This document shows positions 6,641 to 15,357 of a stretch of 64,000 nucleotides of DNA, one piece after another. This DNA comes from Methanolobus profundi. GTDB lineage: Archaea > Halobacteriota > Methanosarcinia > Methanosarcinales > Methanosarcinaceae. A program made the position numbers and the translations under genes. Each line of letters starts with the position of its first letter. Within the stretch, counting starts at the first letter, position 1. The DNA lies in assembly GCF_900114835.1 (NCBI RefSeq), contig NZ_FOUJ01000002.1, positions 1-64,000 of the forward strand. Reading direction: 5' to 3'. Under the pieces are notes generated by a model. It saw only the letters and a program-made list of their open reading frames with translations, ran no database searches and was not told where the DNA came from.

Positions 6641-7757
6641 CAAATCATCATGGAAATCTGTTCAATTTGGTGATGTGGTCACTAATATAAATTCGTATTT
6701 TGATAGAAACAATACTGGAGTATATCCATACATTGCAGGACCTGAAATTACAGAAGGAAATTTACATGCTACACCCAGTTTTGCTGAAGTTGATGAAATC
6801 CCTCCTACATTTAAAAGAATATTCCTACCAAATGATGTGTTGTATCATTCTAGAAACGTAGAAAAACTAGCTGTCTCTGAGATAAAAGGGATTACAGGAG
6901 AAAAATTATTTGTATTGAGAACAAAGGATTCGTCATGTATTCTTCAAGAGTATATTCCATTCATGATGATGACAAATAAGTTTAAGCAAGAAATTAAATC
7001 ACGCTTAACAGGATCATGTAATAAATTTTTAAACTGGTCTGCACTAGCAAGTACAGTTTGTGAAATCCCTCCTCTTGATGAACAGCAGAGAATTGCTGAA
7101 TTGCTATGGGCAGCAGATGAAATGATAGAAGCATATGATTTGATTTACAATGATTTATCATCGTTAAAAAGCAAATTTGTGGATACATACTTTGATTCAA
7201 AGCCCAATAAATCAAAATTGAGTGAACATTGTATCAATATCACTACTAAATATGGCAAAGATGAAAGTGAAGAAAATTGTGTCGAATTAAAATGCTTAGA
7301 ACCTCATACTGGAAAAATCACATATTTTGTCAAAAAAGATAAAAATGCTTCTTCATACAATGTATTTTCAAAAGGAGACGTATTATTTGGTAAATTGCGA
7401 CCATATCTTCGAAAATACACGCTCGCATCTCAAACGGGAATTGCATGTTCGGAGATATTGGTTCTAAGAGCAAATCAAAATATTATGCCTGAATATTTAT
7501 ATGAAATTATCCAAAGCAATTCATTCATAGAATATAATTCACATTTGTCATATGGTACAAAAATGCCACGAACGTCCTGGAAATTAATAGCTGACTATGA
7601 GTGTTATGTTCCTTCACTTGATGAACAAAAAGCTTTTGTTTCAAAAGTTAATAATATTTCTGAAAATATGACACTAGTAAAACAACAAATATTAGGAAGT
7701 AAATTATTATTAAATCATTTGTTTGAAAAAATCTACGGATGCGCATCCAATGTTTAA
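6633..7757 (+). CDS. hsdS: type I restriction specificity subunit HsdS
   Basis: This subunit recognises the DNA target for both methylation and cleavage. ATG 6633 is chosen because GGAGATGAT precedes it; it overlaps the stop of M2 as ATGTTTAA. The 374 residues hold two target-recognition domains (about 1-135 and 195-330), each followed by a helical spacer. The conserved boundary PPLDEQQRIAELL lies near 150 and its counterpart PSLDEQKAF near 330. The two domains are dissimilar, so a bipartite asymmetric target is expected. It is more AT-rich than its neighbours, as is common for specificity genes that recombine. Confidence 0.88.
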   Translation: MFNKSSWKSVQFGDVVTNINSYFDRNNTGVYPYIAGPEITEGNLHATPSFAEVDEIPPTFKRIFLPNDVLYHSRNVEKLAVSEIKGITGEKLFVLRTKDSSCILQEYIPFMMMTNKFKQEIKSRLTGSCNKFLNWSALASTVCEIPPLDEQQRIAELLWAADEMIEAYDLIYNDLSSLKSKFVDTYFDSKPNKSKLSEHCINITTKYGKDESEENCVELKCLEPHTGKITYFVKKDKNASSYNVFSKGDVLFGKLRPYLRKYTLASQTGIACSEILVLRANQNIMPEYLYEIIQSNSFIEYNSHLSYGTKMPRTSWKLIADYECYVPSLDEQKAFVSKVNNISENMTLVKQQILGSKLLLNHLFEKIYGCASNV

Positions 7758-10644
7758 CGAAGAGAATACAACTGAACAGATGATAATCGCCACTGCAAAA
7801 AACAATGGGTGGACCTATATTAAAGCAGAAAAGCTTCCACGCAAGTACAGTGACGTTCTGGTGGAACAATATCTTGCAGATGCACTCATTCGATTAAATC
7901 CGGAGATAGCTGCACAACCACAGAGAGCAGATGAAGTTCTGTATCGCTTGCGAGCTATTCTGTTATCCTGTGAAGGCGAAGGGATAGTACGTGCAAATGA
8001 ACACTTCACATCATGGCTACGGGGAGAAAAGACAATGCCTTTTGGTGAGAATGGGGAGCACACACCTGTCAAACTTATTGATTTTGAGGATTACTCCAAT
8101 AACCAGTACATAGTCACAAACCAGTGGGTATATCCAGCAGTGGAGAACGGAAAACGTCTTGACATCACACTATTGGTCAATGGGATACCATTGGTGATAG
8201 GAGAATGCAAGACCCCGGTACGACCTGCAATAACATGGGTGGATGCAGCAGAGGACATCAATAATTATGAAAAGAGTATTCCACAAATGTTCGTATCAAA
8301 CGTGTTCAACTTTGGGACAGAAGGCAAATGCTACCGTTATGGGTCAATAAAGATGCCATTGAAGAACTGGGGACCATGGTATTCTGATGAGGACCATAGC
8401 GAAGGAACCATTGAATCAGTTAGAAGAAGCATAACATCCATGATTAGAACAGATGTCATACTCGATATGGCAATGAACTTTACGACCTTTGCTACCAACA
8501 AGAAACACCAAAGAGTAAAAATAATTGCTCGCTATCAGCAATACGAAGGGGCAAACATGATAGTTGACCGTGTAGTAGCAGGAATGCCCAAGAAAGGACT
8601 TATCTGGCATTTCCAAGGATCTGGAAAATCGCTACTTATGGTGTTTGCAGCTCAGAAACTAAGAATGCACCCTGCACTTAAGAACCCCACTGTGATAGTG
8701 GTTGTGGATCGCACAAACCTTGATACACAAATCACAGCCACGTTCAATTCAGTCGACATACCCAATATACAAGGCGCAAGCAAAATAGCGGAGCTGACTA
8801 AGTATCTAAAGCAGGATACACGAAAGATACTAATTACAACGATATTCAAGTTCAGAGATGTCACAGAGACACTCAATGAACGTGAGAATATCATAGTGCT
8901 GGTAGACGAAGCTCACAGAACACAGGAAGGTGATCTCGGATTAAAGATGCGTCTTGCACTTCCCAATGCATTCATGTTCGGTCTTACAGGTACACCGATT
9001 AATAAACTTGACAAGAACACATTCGTAACCTTCGGTGCAGATGAAGACGAGCGCGGATATATGAGCAGATACACCTATGTTGATTCAATAAAAGATGGGG
9101 CAACCCTGCCACTGCATTTTGAACCCGTGGAACCAAAACTACATATCAAACGTGATGCTATCGACCAAGCTTTTGATGCTATGACAGATCAGCTATCAGA
9201 CGATGATAAGGATGAACTGACAAAAAAAGCAGCAAAAATGGCAGTTCTGCTCAAGTCCCCTGACAGAGTACAGGCAGTCTGTGGACACATTGCCAATCAT
9301 TTCCAGACAAAGGTACGTCCAAATGCATTCAAAGGACAGGTTGTTACCTTTGACCGTGAATGCTGCGTTTTGTACAAGAATGAACTGGACAAGCTGTTAG
9401 GGCCTGAAAGTTCTGCAATTGTCATGCATACAAACAATGACAAAGGAAATAAGTTTGCTCAATACAGACTCAGCAAAGATGAGGAAGAGAAGCTGCTGGA
9501 CCGTTTCAGGGATCCTTCAGATCCATTGCAGCTTCTTATCGTAACAAGCAAGCTTCTCACAGGCTTTGATGCACCAATATTGCAAACCATGTATTTGGAC
9601 AAGGCAATAAAGGACCACAGCCTGTTACAGGCTATCTGCCGAACAAATCGTATCTATAAGAACAAGACACACGGTCTGATAGTTGATTACCTTGGCATCT
9701 TTGATAACGCTCTATTTGCGTTACAGTTTGATGAACAAATAATGAAGAAGGTAATCACTGACATTGCAGATATCAAAGAAAAGTTACCTGAACTTGTGGT
9801 AAAATGCTTGTCTTATTTCCCAGACATAGACCGCACCTTATCAGGATATGAAGCTCTTGAAGAAGCTCAGAATTGTTTGAAAACTGATGAGGTCAAAGAT
9901 TCCTTTGCTGCAAATTTTTCAGTACTACACAACGCATGGGAAGCCCTTTCTCCAGACCCAATACTTGCCAGCTATGAATCAGATTACAAATGGCTTTCAC
10001 ATGTTTATGAATCACTTAAACCTGTATCAGGCATGGGTTCACTGCTCTGGCATTCATTTGGTGCAAAGACCATCGAACTAATCCACAAAAACGTTGTAAT
10101 CGACGAGGTACGTGATGATCTTGAAAATATGATTGTTGACGCTGATTTGCTGGAAGGCATGTTTTCTGGCAACCCTGATAAGAAAGGCAGAGAGATAGAG
10201 ATCGTACTCATTGCCCGTTTGAGGAAACATGCACAGAATCCGGTATTCATAGAACTTGGAGAACGACTTGATAAGCTTCGGTTAAAGCATGAACAGGGTT
10301 TGCTCAACAGCATTGAGTTTCTGAAATCACTACTGATACTTGCCAAGGATGTGGTCGCTGCTGAACAAAAAGTAGAACCTGTAGATGAACAGGAGAAAGC
10401 AAAATCCGCACTTACAGAACTATTCATAGAGGCAAAATGTGAAAAAACACCTGCGATTGTAGAAAGGATTGTTAATGATATTGATGAGATTGTGCGTGCA
10501 GTACGCTTCCCAGGATGGCAGAATACTTCTGAAGGAGTCAGGACTGTAAAACAAAGCCTTCTCAAGACAATACGTGTCAAATATAAAATCACAGACAAGG
10601 AAGTTTATGATAAGTCGTACTCATATATTGAGATGTATTATTGA
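7750..10644 (+). CDS. hsdR: type I restriction endonuclease/translocase HsdR
   Basis: This is the motor and nuclease subunit of the type I complex. ATG 7750 overlaps the HsdS stop by 8 nt in the same ATGTTTAA arrangement as the M2/S junction. The 964 residues hold an N-terminal nuclease domain with LVIGECK (lysine of the PD-ExK motif near 152), a helicase domain with Walker A GSGKS (near 290), DEAH (near 385) and LTGTP (near 415), and a long helical C-terminus that binds the methylase. All key residues are present, so the enzyme should be active. Confidence 0.92.
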   Translation: MFNEENTTEQMIIATAKNNGWTYIKAEKLPRKYSDVLVEQYLADALIRLNPEIAAQPQRADEVLYRLRAILLSCEGEGIVRANEHFTSWLRGEKTMPFGENGEHTPVKLIDFEDYSNNQYIVTNQWVYPAVENGKRLDITLLVNGIPLVIGECKTPVRPAITWVDAAEDINNYEKSIPQMFVSNVFNFGTEGKCYRYGSIKMPLKNWGPWYSDEDHSEGTIESVRRSITSMIRTDVILDMAMNFTTFATNKKHQRVKIIARYQQYEGANMIVDRVVAGMPKKGLIWHFQGSGKSLLMVFAAQKLRMHPALKNPTVIVVVDRTNLDTQITATFNSVDIPNIQGASKIAELTKYLKQDTRKILITTIFKFRDVTETLNERENIIVLVDEAHRTQEGDLGLKMRLALPNAFMFGLTGTPINKLDKNTFVTFGADEDERGYMSRYTYVDSIKDGATLPLHFEPVEPKLHIKRDAIDQAFDAMTDQLSDDDKDELTKKAAKMAVLLKSPDRVQAVCGHIANHFQTKVRPNAFKGQVVTFDRECCVLYKNELDKLLGPESSAIVMHTNNDKGNKFAQYRLSKDEEEKLLDRFRDPSDPLQLLIVTSKLLTGFDAPILQTMYLDKAIKDHSLLQAICRTNRIYKNKTHGLIVDYLGIFDNALFALQFDEQIMKKVITDIADIKEKLPELVVKCLSYFPDIDRTLSGYEALEEAQNCLKTDEVKDSFAANFSVLHNAWEALSPDPILASYESDYKWLSHVYESLKPVSGMGSLLWHSFGAKTIELIHKNVVIDEVRDDLENMIVDADLLEGMFSGNPDKKGREIEIVLIARLRKHAQNPVFIELGERLDKLRLKHEQGLLNSIEFLKSLLILAKDVVAAEQKVEPVDEQEKAKSALTELFIEAKCEKTPAIVERIVNDIDEIVRAVRFPGWQNTSEGVRTVKQSLLKTIRVKYKITDKEVYDKSYSYIEMYY

Positions 10645-10825
10645 GTGAACTTTCAGGCTGAAAGAAATATAAAATACAGAACATCAACCATAAGGTTAGT
10701 TTAAGCTTATTTTTGTCTGTTTCCTAGGGCTGTCGCTTTCCAACTAGATACTAAGCCAATTCTCTAGTTTTCAGGAGTGTTACTTCCTAAATAAAATAAG
10801 AAAAGATTCAATACTTCACGCTGTT

Positions 10826-12598
10826 TTACTCTTTATTACTACTCTCAAAATTCAACTTGGGAAACTCATAGAGATAGTCTGAGGATATGAAAAATAACGG
10901 TGTACCTGCAAAGGAGAGTGGAGAAACTGGACCAACTGCCATAAATGGATACTCTTTCTTATGTAAGCTGCTTTGAGGGTCACGAAACTGTTGATAAAGT
11001 TTAATCATTTCAGAAGCACCACCTATTAACTCCTTTAGAGCCAACAGTTCTATACCCCAACCTAGTCCAAAACCAAAAAAACTAATTCTCATCTGATTCA
11101 AAATTTCTCGGTGCAAGCTGTACAGACTTTGACTCACAAACATCCATCCAAGACCATATTTACGTGTTGTTCTTACAGAATCAATAAATGTTGTCCGGAC
11201 TTCACTTAAAAAGTCATTTTCAGGTTTTTCTTTTGGTGCAAGTCGATGAGCTTCGTCTGCAATTACTAAAGTATTTAAAAGTCTATTTGACTTATACTCT
11301 GTTTCTGCCTGCATGGTCAGTTCTTTTAGTAGCTCTCTGATTACCAAAAATCTGATATTCTCTGTCCAGAGAATATCTAATGGTGCACTTGTTTCAGAGA
11401 GATCTACAATTACTATTTTTCCTTCATTATTGCTTGTGATTTCAGAAACAAGGGTTTCAATTTTTTTTGATTTATTATTATTTCTATCACTGAACAAATT
11501 AGCAATTTTTCTCCAAGATTCATAAATGGCATCTTCGTCTAATTCCAATGCACTGCGAACTTTTTCTTGCCCATCCTTACCAGAATATATCTTGACAAGC
11601 TGTTTTTCCTCTAAAAGTTCAAGACGAAGGAGATCAAATGATTTTCTTTCATGGGCTTTCTCTATTTTAATAGGTTTTAAGAGATGCTTATTTGAAGATC
11701 TTTTTTGAAGAATATTCACAATAGTTGTAGCAGCTCTTTCTTGATTGTCATCAGCTACAATGTTCATACGTTCTTTTAAAAAACCAGATGCAATTAAAAC
11801 TTCCTTAAATAAATTATAGCCATTTCCACTTAATACAAGATTTTGAATACTTACTACTTCTACAGATCGGTTTAATGAAGATAGAATCTTATTAAGAATT
11901 CCACCCTCTCTTATTTCTTTTGAAAATTCACCTTGTGGATCTAAAACCAGAATTGACATATCTTTATGTCTTGCATAACCTGAAAGGAGCATTTTTGCAA
12001 CAACTGATTTTCCTGAACCTGTCTTTCCAAAAACACCTATATGATAAGCTTCTCCGGCTCCATCAGGACCCTTGCCAAAATGTTTTAACCACATTGGTAG
12101 AGGTATATTTGTCCCATAGGCATTACCTAAATAAAATAGTTCCTCACTGAATTCATCTAGCATAATATTCAGAAAATCTTCTTCAATCTGCTTTATTGGT
12201 GTACCAGTGGGAGGCACCGTTCGTAGCATACTTTGTTCGACGTTGTGTGAAGTATCTGTGGAAAATACAGCACTGACCATCATTTTTGCATTGTGAGTAT
12301 CCTGTCGCTCTGTAATCGGATCAACTCTTCCTCTCTGCCTTACTAGGCCTTTCATTGTTGGATCCTGAAGCCAAATATTTTGCATCTGAACTTCTGTAAT
12401 CTGTCCAAGTGCATAATGATTTAATGAATCTTGGTCATATTTGAATACACAAAGAGAACCAACTAATCCTTTATTTGAAGCTGAACCTAATATATCAATT
12501 AAAAATCCGTTTGTTGACGAAGGGGAACCGACAACCCCAAGTCTTTCTGCTTTATCAAACGTTGTTTCCACTGTTGATTCGTTGCTCATTTTTCTCAC
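10826..12598 (-). CDS. herA: HerA-type hexameric DNA translocase
   Basis: This is a HerA/FtsK-superfamily ATPase of 590 residues that forms hexameric DNA pumps with NurA. GTG 12598 overlaps the stop of nurA by 4 nt; ATG 12589 is an alternative. The N-terminal 150 residues form a HAS-barrel-like part. Walker A GKTGSGKS is near 192 and Walker B VIADEAHR near 445, followed by SVRTTRKYGLG and VSQSL segments typical of HerA. It lies in a defence island, convergent with the type I operon and divergent from a methyltransferase/GHKL pair, so a defence role rather than housekeeping end resection is likely. Confidence 0.85.
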   Translation of the reverse strand: MRKMSNESTVETTFDKAERLGVVGSPSSTNGFLIDILGSASNKGLVGSLCVFKYDQDSLNHYALGQITEVQMQNIWLQDPTMKGLVRQRGRVDPITERQDTHNAKMMVSAVFSTDTSHNVEQSMLRTVPPTGTPIKQIEEDFLNIMLDEFSEELFYLGNAYGTNIPLPMWLKHFGKGPDGAGEAYHIGVFGKTGSGKSVVAKMLLSGYARHKDMSILVLDPQGEFSKEIREGGILNKILSSLNRSVEVVSIQNLVLSGNGYNLFKEVLIASGFLKERMNIVADDNQERAATTIVNILQKRSSNKHLLKPIKIEKAHERKSFDLLRLELLEEKQLVKIYSGKDGQEKVRSALELDEDAIYESWRKIANLFSDRNNNKSKKIETLVSEITSNNEGKIVIVDLSETSAPLDILWTENIRFLVIRELLKELTMQAETEYKSNRLLNTLVIADEAHRLAPKEKPENDFLSEVRTTFIDSVRTTRKYGLGWMFVSQSLYSLHREILNQMRISFFGFGLGWGIELLALKELIGGASEMIKLYQQFRDPQSSLHKKEYPFMAVGPVSPLSFAGTPLFFISSDYLYEFPKLNFESSNKE

Positions 12599-13710
12599 CC
12601 CGTTCGATACCCATGCATTGATAGATATAGATCACCCAGTGAACCGTCCCAATTAATTGCCATATTTTGAGTAGCAGTTTTGCGTATCGCAGGTAAACCC
12701 ACATTTAAGTTTTTTACCATTCTATCTGCAAGATAAAGAGGATAAGGTTCCAAAAGTCCTATCGAAGACTGTGACTTAATTCCCTCTAAGAGTATACCTA
12801 ATCGATGCCTGTTTTTTGCAATAGAAGTCGATATTTCTATTCTAATTGCAGGACAATGTATGTAAGGCTTATAATATAGAATTTGGAGCTCTTTAAGTTC
12901 TTTAACAACCTTTTCTCTAAGCATCTCCACTTTTTCAGTCGAATTTTCAATATTCCAACCCTTTGAAGGGACTTCCATTGGCATAGGTCCAACCACTTCT
13001 CCAGGATTCAGAAGTAAAGACAATATACCTCTGTCTTCAGTATTCTGAATATTTATTTTCTTGCTGACTTCCTTCCTTGTAGTGTACTTTGGAATGCTAA
13101 CGAACATTTGGTCTGTTTTTCGTGAGGATAAAATGGAATAGTAGTTTTCAAAGGTCTCATCGATTTGTTTCAAGAAAACATGTGAAAGTGCCTCAGGTGA
13201 ATCCTTTATTCTATAAAATGCTTGGCTTATATGGATGAATGGAGTAGTGAATGAGCCATCGAGTAAAACAATGTCATGAGGGGCATTTTTAGCAAGTGAT
13301 GATTCAAAACACATCATTAGAGCTCTCCCTACAGTTTCGGTAGCTGCACTGTGAGACAAGTTTAGTATTTTTGGAATATGCCTAGGAATAGGCCAATACC
13401 TTTCTTCTGTAGGTGGAGTTAAACCTTCAACAGCAACTGCTGCCACAGCAATAATATCAGTAAAAAGTAGTTTCTCGAGTGAATATGCACCATCTACTCC
13501 ACAAACTGTAGGATAAGTAGGGGATTGGATATAGTAAGTATCAGGTTTTAATAACTCTGAATCGATCAGAATTTGTCGATAATCTTCTTTCTTACTTATA
13601 AGCTCGTCAAATGAGGTAAATAGCTGGCTACTAATATTTTCGCATTCAGATAGCATATTTTCCACTAATGCTTCAGGCAGCTGGGAAAATGGACTATCGT
13701 TATCATGCAT
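12595..13710 (-). CDS. nurA: NurA-family 5'-3' nuclease
   Basis: NurA nucleases work inside the HerA ring to degrade DNA ends and need manganese. The 371 residues show the first catalytic block GVDGA (near residue 72), an inner LLDGS block near 149 and conserved basic segments towards the C-terminus. The start ATG at 13710 lies about 20 nt downstream of a TATA-like element on the minus strand, so the transcript is short-leadered. It overlaps herA by 4 nt. In most archaea herA-nurA sits with mre11-rad50; here neither is present, and the pair looks like a defence-specific paralogue. Confidence 0.8.
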   Translation of the reverse strand: MHDNDSPFSQLPEALVENMLSECENISSQLFTSFDELISKKEDYRQILIDSELLKPDTYYIQSPTYPTVCGVDGAYSLEKLLFTDIIAVAAVAVEGLTPPTEERYWPIPRHIPKILNLSHSAATETVGRALMMCFESSLAKNAPHDIVLLDGSFTTPFIHISQAFYRIKDSPEALSHVFLKQIDETFENYYSILSSRKTDQMFVSIPKYTTRKEVSKKINIQNTEDRGILSLLLNPGEVVGPMPMEVPSKGWNIENSTEKVEMLREKVVKELKELQILYYKPYIHCPAIRIEISTSIAKNRHRLGILLEGIKSQSSIGLLEPYPLYLADRMVKNLNVGLPAIRKTATQNMAINWDGSLGDLYLSMHGYRTG

Positions 13711-14091
13711 ATAATAGTATAGTAGTAATGTTGTATAAATATCTATTTAAATAAATTGAACTTTGCCCCCCCCAGTTTTTTCAAACGATGCGAACCAGAG
13801 AATATTCTTTAACAGCCATGTTTTTCCGCGTGATTAAAAACAAAAAGTATATCAAAGATAGCTAAATAAATACATGAATACTTAAAATTTATATTTATTC
13901 GAATATGGACGAAAAGTACTCTCTCAGAATAGATCTCACAGACGGTAATGGTCTATATTGACCGAGGAAGAATTCACTTCAAAAAGAAACTAGCGTTGCT
14001 CTTGTACATACTTATATAATTTGATAATATTATATCACATGATTATAGCAGATTAGAAAACGATTCTTTTTGAGAGGGTGTGATTTGTTTT
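13711..14091. promoter_or_regulatory. divergent promoter region between nurA and the methyltransferase
   Basis: About 380 AT-rich bases without a gene. A leftward TATA-like ATATTTATAC (minus strand, about 13732-13742) serves nurA. A rightward TATA-like CTTATATAATTTG (about 14009-14021) would start transcription near 14040. Just after it lies the near-palindrome TGATAATATTATATCA. A run of eight C is found at 13766-13773 and could vary in length. The two arms of the HerA-NurA/methyltransferase-GHKL group are therefore probably controlled together. Confidence 0.45.
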
Positions 14092-15357
14092 ATGATGACG
14101 ATATCCAATGTTACAGAAACTGATTTTGATTCAATACCAATTGATCCTTTCTGGAACACTGGTGACGAAAAAGAGCTAAAAATGCATAAGATTCATACAT
14201 ATCCTGCTAAGTTCCCAGCATTTATAGCAAGCAAAGCATTCGATTATGCGAAAGAAAATTCTATCGAGGTTAATACAGTAGCTGACGTTTTTTGTGGCTG
14301 TGGAACCGTTGCATTTGAAGCAAAACGTTCAGGAATTGATTTCTGGGGTTGTGACATCAATCCTGTAGCAACCATGATTGCAAAAACGAAAAGCCATAAG
14401 TACCAAGTATCTAGACTTCAACGGTATTTTGATGATATTATAGATACTTACAAAACATCGATTATTGAATACAATTCCTATGATTATGCAAACGAGAGAT
14501 TGAAATATTGGTATGATGAATCTCACTATGGGCATTTATTGCGGTTGAAGGCTGCTATTGAAAGTTGTACCCCTGCAAAAGGACAATACCGTTCATTTTT
14601 CATTTGTGCATTTTCAAATATTCTAAAACCTACGTCTCGCTGGCTTACAAAATCAATAAAACCACAAGTTGATCCGGATAAAGAGCCGTCTGATGTCCTA
14701 GAAGCATTTGAAAACCAATGCAGTTTCATGTTTGCTGCAAACGAAGAAATCTATTCATTAAATAAAACAAAAACCTGCATTGTAAAAGGGAATTTTTTAG
14801 ATAATCGTATTGTTAAACCTGAAGTAGATGTAATAATCACAAGCCCTCCGTATGTAACTTCTTATGAATACGCAGATTTACATCAATTGTCATCCCTTTG
14901 GCTTGGATTTGCTGAAGATTATCGAGAATTGAGAGACGGCTCGATAGGAAGTCTTCACCATGTTTATGATTTTGATAGGGAGTTAGAATATCTTAATAAT
15001 GTAGGCGCCCATATTGTAACACAACTATTAACTCAGTATAAATCAAAAGCCTACTCAGTTGCCAAATATTTCTTGGATATGCAACAGGTTGCTAAAAACT
15101 GCCACTCTATGCTTTCCGAAAATGGTCTTGCAATCTTCATCATTGGAAACACTGAGTATAAGGGTGTTAGGATAGACAATGCACGTCATCTTGCGGAATC
15201 TCTCCAGAATAGTGGATTCAATGAGATCCTTGTTACAAAACGTAAAATTAGTAATAAAATACTAACTCCTTACAGGGATAGTAAGGGTCGATTCACTGCA
15301 GATGGGAATGGTAGAAAAGTTTACAATGAAGAGTTTATTCTGGTTGGAAAAAAATGA
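14092..15357 (+). CDS. site-specific DNA methyltransferase (SPPY type)
   Basis: This is an AdoMet-dependent DNA methylase, probably acting on an exocyclic amino group (N4-cytosine or N6-adenine). ATG 14092 is used; a GTG at 14080 closer to GAGAGGG is possible. The order is an N-terminal HTYPAKFP segment (near 31), an AdoMet loop FCGCGT (near 67), and the catalytic SPPY (near 250) followed by SYEYADLHQLSSLWLGF-like residues. The stop overlaps the start of the GHKL/nuclease gene by 4 nt. It may protect host DNA from that nuclease, or mark the DNA the nuclease attacks. Confidence 0.85.
   Translation: MMTISNVTETDFDSIPIDPFWNTGDEKELKMHKIHTYPAKFPAFIASKAFDYAKENSIEVNTVADVFCGCGTVAFEAKRSGIDFWGCDINPVATMIAKTKSHKYQVSRLQRYFDDIIDTYKTSIIEYNSYDYANERLKYWYDESHYGHLLRLKAAIESCTPAKGQYRSFFICAFSNILKPTSRWLTKSIKPQVDPDKEPSDVLEAFENQCSFMFAANEEIYSLNKTKTCIVKGNFLDNRIVKPEVDVIITSPPYVTSYEYADLHQLSSLWLGFAEDYRELRDGSIGSLHHVYDFDRELEYLNNVGAHIVTQLLTQYKSKAYSVAKYFLDMQQVAKNCHSMLSENGLAIFIIGNTEYKGVRIDNARHLAESLQNSGFNEILVTKRKISNKILTPYRDSKGRFTADGNGRKVYNEEFILVGKK

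Noticed and set aside
10005-10598. Leftward open frame of 197 codons
   Set aside because: It lies within hsdR, whose reading is certain; the product is Ser-rich and low in complexity.
10826-13710. Housekeeping mre11-rad50-herA-nurA operon
   Set aside because: No mre11 or rad50 is beside it, and the pair is embedded between restriction genes.
13766-13773. Run of eight C as phase-variation tract
   Set aside because: It lies in the spacer far from the promoter elements, so an effect on expression cannot be argued.
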